Below, in pieces: positions 59,195-64,000 of a stretch of 64,000 nt of DNA. The translations under genes and the position numbers were made by a program. A model generated the notes under the pieces. The model searched no databases. It worked only from the letters and a program-made list of their open reading frames with translations, and had not been told where the DNA came from. Each line of letters opens with the position of its first letter. Positions within the stretch are counted from its first letter, which is position 1. The DNA is taken from assembly GCF_002803155.1 (NCBI RefSeq), contig NZ_NNBP01000007.1, positions 149,535-213,534 of the forward strand, given 5' to 3'. Source of the stretch: Streptomyces sp. CB02959 (lineage in GTDB: Bacteria > Actinomycetota > Actinomycetes > Streptomycetales > Streptomycetaceae).

Positions 59195-60625
59195 ATGAGC
59201 CGCCTCCGGGCCCGTCTGGGCGGGCTGCGAATCCGCCTTGTGGTCACGTTCGTCCTCGTCACCCTGATCAGCGCGGTGACCTCGACCACGCTCGCCTACC
59301 GAGAATCCCGCGTCGCCGTGCTGGAGCGGGCCCAGAACGCGCTGCAGACCGATTTCCGCAACCGGGTGGGCGATGTGGCGGCCGACCTCGACATACCCGT
59401 CGATCAGAGCACGCTCACCCGCTTCGCCGTGAGCGTCTCGCGCGGGCTCGGCGATGACATCGTGGTCGCCCGGTACCACGACCTCACGGCCACCTCGGAC
59501 TCACTGGCGGACCAGACGCGGATCACTCCCGAACTGCGGACCGCGGTCAGGACCACCGGCCGTATGCGGTTCCAGCGCGTCGAGTGGCACGGCAAACCGT
59601 TCCTGGTGGTCGGCGCGTCCGTGGCCTTCGACACCGGGCGCACCTCCGACCTCGACGTCTTCACCATCGCCCCGCTCAGGGCCGAGGAGGAGGACATCGC
59701 CGTACTGCTGGCCACGGTCCGTGCCGGAACCGTCCCGGTCGTGCTGCTGGCCGCGGCACTCGCCCTGCTCGCCGCGCGTACGGTGCTCCGCCCCGTACGG
59801 GACCTCGGCCGGGCCACTCGGATGCTCGCCGCCGGTGAACTCTCCACCCGTGTCACGGTGAGGGGGCGCGACGAACTCGCCCAGCTGGCCGCAACGTTCA
59901 ACGACACCGCCGCGAGCCTGCAGACCTCCGTCGCCGAGCTGCGTGAACAGGAGGCGCGTGCACGCCGGTTCGTCGCCGACGTCTCACACGAACTGCGCAC
60001 CCCGCTCGCCGCGATGACCGTGGTGTCCACCGTGCTGGACGAGGACGTCGACCAGCTGCCGCCGGACTCCGCGATGGCCGCCCGCACCGTCAGTGCGGAA
60101 ATCGCCCAGCTCACCCGACTCGTCCAGGACCTCATCGAGATCTCGCGCTTCGACGCCGGAACCGTGTCGCTCGACGCCATGGAGACCGACCTGGCGGAGC
60201 TGGTCCGCACGACGCTCACCCGGCGAGGCTGGACCTCCCAGGTACGCACCGATCTCGCCGACGGGGCGCGAGCGGTGGTCGACCGGCGCCGGATCGACAT
60301 CGTGGTGGCAAACCTCGTCGGCAATGCGCTGCAACACGGGGCCCAGCCCGTGAGCGTGGTGCTCCGCGCCACGGACGACGAGATCACCATCGAGGTCAAG
60401 GACCGCGGCCCCGGCCTGCCCCCCGAGGTCCTGCCGCATGTCTTCGACCGCTTCTACAAGGCTGACACCGCCCGCAGACGGTCCGAGGGCAGTGGCCTCG
60501 GCACCGCAATCGCCCTGGAGAACGCCCAGTTGCACGGCGGCACCGTCGAAGCCGCCAACCGCGCCGAGGGCGGCGCGGTCTTCACCCTCCGGTTTCCCCG
60601 CAACCGCCCGAAGGACGCGCAGTGA
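59195..60625 (+). CDS. Sensor histidine kinase (two-component partner)
   Basis: 476 residues, ATG 8 bases after the regulator stop. Membrane helices at ~14-36 and ~172-192 enclose a ~135-residue extracytoplasmic sensor. HAMP (LRPVRDLGRATRMLAAGELS), the phospho-acceptor His in FVADVSHELRTPLAAM, N box VVANLVGNALQHGA, G boxes KDRGPGLPP and GSGLGTAIALENAQ. Probably senses damage to the cell envelope or a compound exported by the adjacent ABC system. Confidence 0.92.
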   Translation: MSRLRARLGGLRIRLVVTFVLVTLISAVTSTTLAYRESRVAVLERAQNALQTDFRNRVGDVAADLDIPVDQSTLTRFAVSVSRGLGDDIVVARYHDLTATSDSLADQTRITPELRTAVRTTGRMRFQRVEWHGKPFLVVGASVAFDTGRTSDLDVFTIAPLRAEEEDIAVLLATVRAGTVPVVLLAAALALLAARTVLRPVRDLGRATRMLAAGELSTRVTVRGRDELAQLAATFNDTAASLQTSVAELREQEARARRFVADVSHELRTPLAAMTVVSTVLDEDVDQLPPDSAMAARTVSAEIAQLTRLVQDLIEISRFDAGTVSLDAMETDLAELVRTTLTRRGWTSQVRTDLADGARAVVDRRRIDIVVANLVGNALQHGAQPVSVVLRATDDEITIEVKDRGPGLPPEVLPHVFDRFYKADTARRRSEGSGLGTAIALENAQLHGGTVEAANRAEGGAVFTLRFPRNRPKDAQ

Positions 60626-61140
60626 AGACTCCAGGACGTGCAAGAAAGACTCCGCGCATGTGCGCCGTCGTGGCCCTGCTCCTGCCGGCCGTTGCCGGCT
60701 GCGGAATCCGGCCCACAGGAGTGATCGACGCCGGTGAACCCATAACGGGTCTCAGCAAGGGAATGCGGATCTACTTCGCCTCGGACACGGGCCTGCGCGG
60801 CGTCTCGCGGCCCGGCTTGCAGGTGCGCCAACTCGACTCCGTCCTCAAACTCCTCCTCACCGGCCCGAACGAGTCGGAGCAGAAGAGCGGACTCACCAAC
60901 CTCGTGCTGCTCGACGGCTCATATCATGCCTCTGCAAACGGCAACCGCGTCACCCTTGACGCACCGGACACCTACCTCTCCGCCGACGACCGCCTCCGCA
61001 ACGGGCAACTGGTGTGCAGCCTGGCCCGCGCCCAGGCGGTCCTCCACCCCACACTCCGTCCGGACGACATCCAGGTCACCCTCCGCCCCAAAGACGAGCC
61101 ACTCGGCCCGTACCAGTGCTCCTACTTTCTGAGCAGTTGA
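60622..61140 (+). CDS. Lipoprotein with GerMN-like domain
   Basis: 172 residues, start overlapping the kinase stop by 4 bases. Signal ending LLLPAVAGC with lipobox VAGC, then IRPTGVIDAGEPITGLSKG, which resembles the start of LpqB-like lipoproteins, and a GerMN-like core (MRIYFASDTGLRGVSR, LLLTGPNESEQKSGL). In Mycobacterium and Streptomyces a lipoprotein encoded with a kinase (LpqB, CseA) tunes the kinase; the same is a fair guess here. Confidence 0.8.
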   Translation: MKTPGRARKTPRMCAVVALLLPAVAGCGIRPTGVIDAGEPITGLSKGMRIYFASDTGLRGVSRPGLQVRQLDSVLKLLLTGPNESEQKSGLTNLVLLDGSYHASANGNRVTLDAPDTYLSADDRLRNGQLVCSLARAQAVLHPTLRPDDIQVTLRPKDEPLGPYQCSYFLSS

Positions 61141-61215
61141 GGCAGTTCCGGGTCCGCGCCAGCCCTTGAGGCCCTTCAGGGGCGTGCGGCTGCACCGTCA
61201 TGGCGCGCCGTGCCG

Positions 61216-62454
61216 CTACGGCGTGCGCTGCTCGCGGGCTGCGCGGGCCCACTCGCCGAGGACCGGGACGCAGACCTCGGCGAAGTGCTCGTAGTCGGCG
61301 GCGGTGTTGTAGACGTGTGCGGACAGCCGCAGATAGCCGGTGCCGCCGAAGCTGGTGCAAGCCACCTCCGCGCCCAGCTCCCGGGCAGTCCGGTCGCGCA
61401 GCGCGTCGGCCTCGACGCGGCTGGTGACCAGGCCCGTAGGCAGCCGCACCAGCCGCATGCCGGGGACCGGCATGCCGACGTCCACCCTGCTGCTGACGCC
61501 GGTCAGTTCGGCCAAGGCCCCGCCGACGACGTGCTCGGCGTAGCCGGCCAGGTCGTCCATGTAGCGGCGGGCGGTCTGCCAGCCCCAGGCGCGCTCGATG
61601 AAGTCGAGCGCCTTCCCCGCCGCCAGATAGCTGGTGCCGTCCACCGTGCCCTGCTGGTCGAAGCGGTCGGGGTACGGATCGGCCGCGCCCCACGAGTCGA
61701 TCAAGGGATAGAGCCGTTCACGCAGTGGGCCGCGGGCGACCAGCGCCGCGCTGCCGCGTGGCGTGCAGCCCCACTTGTGCAGGTTGCCGACCCAGAAGTC
61801 GCACGTCACGCCGGCGAGCGGGGCGGCGAGCAGGCCGGGGGCGTGCGCGCCGTCCACGAGCAGCGGGATGCCGAGCCGCCGCGCCTCCACGCCGATCCGC
61901 TCCACCGGCATCCGGCGAGCGGTCGCCGAGGTGATGTGGTCGAGCACGATGAGGTCGGTGGCCTCGCTGAACTCGGCGGCCACGGCCTCGTACGCCTGCT
62001 CCTCGGTTGCCTCCAGCGGCACCCGGGCAGTGCGGACCCGGCTGCCCCAGCGCCTCGCCAGCCGCTCGGCGCCCATGGTTACGGCCCCGTAGCCGTGGTC
62101 CGTGACGATGATCTCCCCGCCGCGGCGGGGGGTGAGGCAGGCGTACACGACGCTGATGCCGGCGCTCGCATTCGGCACCAGGGCCAGGTCGTCGGGGGCG
62201 ACCTTGAGGAAGTCCGCGAGCTCGACCCGGGCGGCGGAGATCCGCCGCGGCAGCGCCGGGAACCATACGACCGGGGCGCTTTCCATCTCCGCGCGCAGCT
62301 GGTCCTGCAGCTTCTGCGCCACCAGGGGAACCGCCCCGAACGAACCGTGGTTCAGGTGTCTCAGGGAGGGGTCCAGCGACCACGCCGCGGCCGCGGGCCG
62401 GCCGTCGGCCAGCAGCAGGGGGCGCGGAGCGGTGGCGACCTCGGTCTCGTTCAT
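61216..62454 (-). CDS. Class V PLP aminotransferase (isopenicillin-N epimerase-like)
   Basis: 412 residues. LNHGSFGAVPLVAQKLQDQL, LALVPNASAGISVVYACL, ILVDGAHAPG-like PLP-binding Asp in LLVDGAHAPGLLAAP and the Schiff-base Lys in FWVGNLHKWGCTPRGSA are typical of the class V group (CefD, EgtE/selenocysteine-lyase-like). Reactions include epimerisation, C-S cleavage and transamination, so the substrate is open. It is divergent from a FadR/GntR regulator. Confidence 0.87.
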   Translation of the reverse strand: MNETEVATAPRPLLLADGRPAAAAWSLDPSLRHLNHGSFGAVPLVAQKLQDQLRAEMESAPVVWFPALPRRISAARVELADFLKVAPDDLALVPNASAGISVVYACLTPRRGGEIIVTDHGYGAVTMGAERLARRWGSRVRTARVPLEATEEQAYEAVAAEFSEATDLIVLDHITSATARRMPVERIGVEARRLGIPLLVDGAHAPGLLAAPLAGVTCDFWVGNLHKWGCTPRGSAALVARGPLRERLYPLIDSWGAADPYPDRFDQQGTVDGTSYLAAGKALDFIERAWGWQTARRYMDDLAGYAEHVVGGALAELTGVSSRVDVGMPVPGMRLVRLPTGLVTSRVEADALRDRTARELGAEVACTSFGGTGYLRLSAHVYNTAADYEHFAEVCVPVLGEWARAAREQRTP

Positions 62455-62504
62455 ACGACCCCACATCTGCCGGACCTGAGCGCCTGGGGACATCAGACAG
62501 GCGC

Positions 62505-62566
62505 CAAGAGACATATGACGAATCGTCATCCTGGCACGTGTCTGTGGGGCGAACAAGAGACATGTG
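62505..62566. promoter_or_regulatory. Operator candidates between the aminotransferase and GntR genes
   Basis: A perfect 7-base inverted repeat with a one-base centre, ATGACGA-A-TCGTCAT, lies at 62515-62529. A 13-base element CAAGAGACATRTG occurs at 62505-62517 and again at 62554-62566 (one mismatch). The region 62570-62630 is AT-rich with ATTTATCGG and TTTAAGTATC, consistent with a promoter for the GntR gene. Likely binding site(s) for the FadR/GntR protein. Confidence 0.5.
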
Positions 62567-62671
62567 GGCAGATTTATCGGATGAATTTCAGCTTTCGCCT
62601 TTAAGTATCTGATGACTCGCTAAGGTGATCGAGGGTCGGTGGCATCGCCGCCCTGTCAGGGGAGGAGTCGG

Positions 62672-63391
62672 ATGTCCGCAGTCGACAAGGCGTTCCAGGG
62701 CCTACGGCACATGATCGCGACGGGCCGCCTCGGCGCTGGCGAGCGCATCCCCTCGGAGGGTGAACTCTGCGAAGAACTGGGCGTCTCGCGGGGGTCGTTG
62801 CGCGAAGCCGTGCGGATGCTCGCCGCCCTGGGCGTCGTAGAGCCGCGGCAGGGCTCCGGCACATATGTCTCCCAGCTCAGGCCCGAAGACATCATCGGCA
62901 GCTTGTCGCTGACCTTCGAACTTCTCCCGCTGACCGGCCTGTTGGAGGTCTATGAGATCAGGCGCGTCCTCGAAGCCCACGTCGCGGCGCAGGCCGCGGC
63001 ACGCTGTACGCCGGAGACGGTGCGGACGCTGTTCTCGCTCATCGAGGCCATGGAGGCAATCGACGACCCCGCCGAGGCCACCGAACTCGACCACCGCTTC
63101 CACGCGGAGATCGCCCTGGCAGGCGGCAACCCCACCCTGGACTCCCTGCTGTCGGTCTTCCGCGCCCGCTCCCGCAAATACCAGGTCTTCACCCTCCCCG
63201 AGGGGCCCGAGCTGCGCCGCAAGAGCGACGAGGACCACCGCATTCTGGCCACCGCCATCGCCGATCGCGACCCCGTCGCCGCAGCCGGCGTCGCACAGGC
63301 CCACATCGCCCAGACGGAGCGGTGGCTGCGTGCCTTCATGCCTCCTGCAGAGGAGGACACCCTAACTGACCGCACGGAGGGTCGTGCGTGA
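62672..63391 (+). CDS. FadR/GntR-family transcriptional regulator
   Basis: 239 residues, ATG at 62672 after GGGGAGGAG. N-terminal winged helix (ERIPSEGELCEELGVSRGSL, VVEPRQGSGTYVS) and a C-terminal FCD domain (EVYEIRRVLEAHVAAQAAAR, LDHRFHAEIALAGGNPTL, DEDHRILATAIADRDPVAA) with the metal-ligand Asp and His residues. FCD regulators respond to carboxylates or sugar acids. It may control the divergent aminotransferase gene and/or the sugar transporter genes that begin at 63811. Confidence 0.92.
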   Translation: MSAVDKAFQGLRHMIATGRLGAGERIPSEGELCEELGVSRGSLREAVRMLAALGVVEPRQGSGTYVSQLRPEDIIGSLSLTFELLPLTGLLEVYEIRRVLEAHVAAQAAARCTPETVRTLFSLIEAMEAIDDPAEATELDHRFHAEIALAGGNPTLDSLLSVFRARSRKYQVFTLPEGPELRRKSDEDHRILATAIADRDPVAAAGVAQAHIAQTERWLRAFMPPAEEDTLTDRTEGRA

Positions 63392-63810
63392 GCTCGGGCC
63401 GGTCGTCGTAGGCGAGGAGCCGTCGGCGGCAGGCGATGCATCGGAGGTCACCGCCAGGAGACCCCCTCAGGTGCGATGACACGCATGGCCATGCAAGATC
63501 TGTGCCATAGTTCCCAGGCGAGCGAAAGGGCCCAATCGGCCACCTTTTGTGGTCCCATCGCGCACATCTGCGGTGGGGGCCTGTCGCCAGAGGCAATGCA
63601 GCAGAATCGCCCTCGACGCCGAGAGAACCTCGCTTTAATTGCCGGTGCATTCTGAGTGACCTTGCTGGTTGTCTCCTCTCGGCACATGTGACGTGAGACC
63701 CGCAACCCACAACCGAACGTTCAGAATGGCCCGGCCCCGAAATCCGATGCGGTCCCGCCGGGCCTGAGACAAGCCTCCGCAGTTGACTCCGGACCAGGAG
63801 AGAACACGCA
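63392..63810 (+). promoter_or_regulatory. Promoter region of the sugar-binding lipoprotein gene
   Basis: 419 bases without a gene. It contains an 8-base palindrome GAACGTTC (63715-63722) in CCGAACGTTCAG, about 90 bases before the ATG, and AT-rich patches CGCTTTAATTGCC (63631-63643) and ACCTTTTGTGG (63542-63552). The palindrome is of the kind bound by LacI-type repressors. A GAGAGA ribosome site (63799-63804) precedes the ATG at 63811. Confidence 0.4.
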
Positions 63811-64000
63811 ATGCAGATCACCCGTCGTCGCCCCACCCACGCTGTCGCCGCCGTGCTCGTCCTGGCAGCGTCCGCCACTGCCTGCGGCGGCGCCAGCGAT
63901 AACGCAACCGGCTCAGGCGTCGACAAGAAGCCGGCCATAGGCATCGACCTGCCGCGTTCCGATTCCGACTTCTGGTATGCCTACGCGCAGTACCTCAGGA
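63811..64000 (+). CDS. Substrate-binding lipoprotein of a sugar ABC transporter (3' partial)
   Basis: The first 63 residues are visible. Lipoprotein signal (AVAAVLVLAASATACGG, lipobox SATAC) followed by KKPAIGIDLPRSDSDFWYAY, the opening strand and helix of RbsB-type periplasmic binding proteins (class I fold, monosaccharide group). The rest lies beyond the right edge, presumably with ATPase and permease genes. Confidence 0.82.
   Translation, partial: MQITRRRPTHAVAAVLVLAASATACGGASDNATGSGVDKKPAIGIDLPRSDSDFWYAYAQYLR

Overview
The window is very GC-rich, with strong G/C bias in third codon positions, many GTG starts, long antisense open frames, an LAxTG-type cell-wall sorting signal, Tat and lipoprotein signals, and promoters that are hard to see. 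This points to a filamentous actinomycete, most likely Streptomyces or a close relative. No rRNA, tRNA, CRISPR array, phage or intact insertion sequence was recognised.

Left part (1-5.6 kb): the end of a metallo-beta-lactamase-fold hydrolase, a LysR regulator facing only the C-terminal relic of a short-chain dehydrogenase, and a tightly coupled three-gene operon. The operon encodes a receiver-glutaredoxin-like-flavoprotein fusion, a histidine kinase with an N-terminal cyclic-nucleotide-binding-type domain, and a small UBP-type zinc finger protein. This looks like a signalling system whose output is a flavoprotein rather than a DNA-binding protein, and it is the most intriguing small system here.

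5.6-22.4 kb: mainly envelope and secreted proteins. These are a large LAxTG-anchored SdrD-B protein, a membrane-anchored protein, a beta-helix lipoprotein, a Tat-exported Dyp peroxidase, a CoiA-like nuclease candidate, small secreted proteins, two glycine-rich secreted proteins, an ArsR-like regulator divergent from a secreted alpha/beta hydrolase, and a PAP2 phosphatase.

22.4-50.2 kb: one continuous minus-strand run of 21 genes, 11 of whose 20 junctions are 4-base ATGA/GTGA overlaps. It is a Wzx/Wzy-type exopolysaccharide cluster. From promoter to end it holds a polyprenyl-phosphate sugar transferase, a nucleotide-sugar dehydrogenase, a glycosyltransferase, two chain-length (Wzz-like) proteins, an asparagine synthetase, a dehydrogenase fusion, a heparinase II/III-type lyase, a beta-helix lipoprotein, a Wzy-like polymerase and a second glycosyltransferase. 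A module for an unusual modified sugar follows: C-methyltransferase, nucleotidyltransferase, PIG-L deacetylase, epimerase/dehydratase, DUF4910 aminopeptidase-like protein, flippase, GT2, pyruvyltransferase, 3,5-epimerase and a GSA-aminomutase-like aminotransferase.

50.2-64 kb: a 1.8-kb gene-poor stretch of decayed genes (transposase, isochorismatase-family and beta-propeller relics). It is followed by a TetR/methyltransferase divergon, an SDR, and a lipoprotein/adaptor/ABC (MacAB-like) operon divergent from a two-component system with its own lipoprotein. A class V aminotransferase divergent from a FadR/GntR regulator comes next, then the start of a sugar-binding lipoprotein cut by the right edge.
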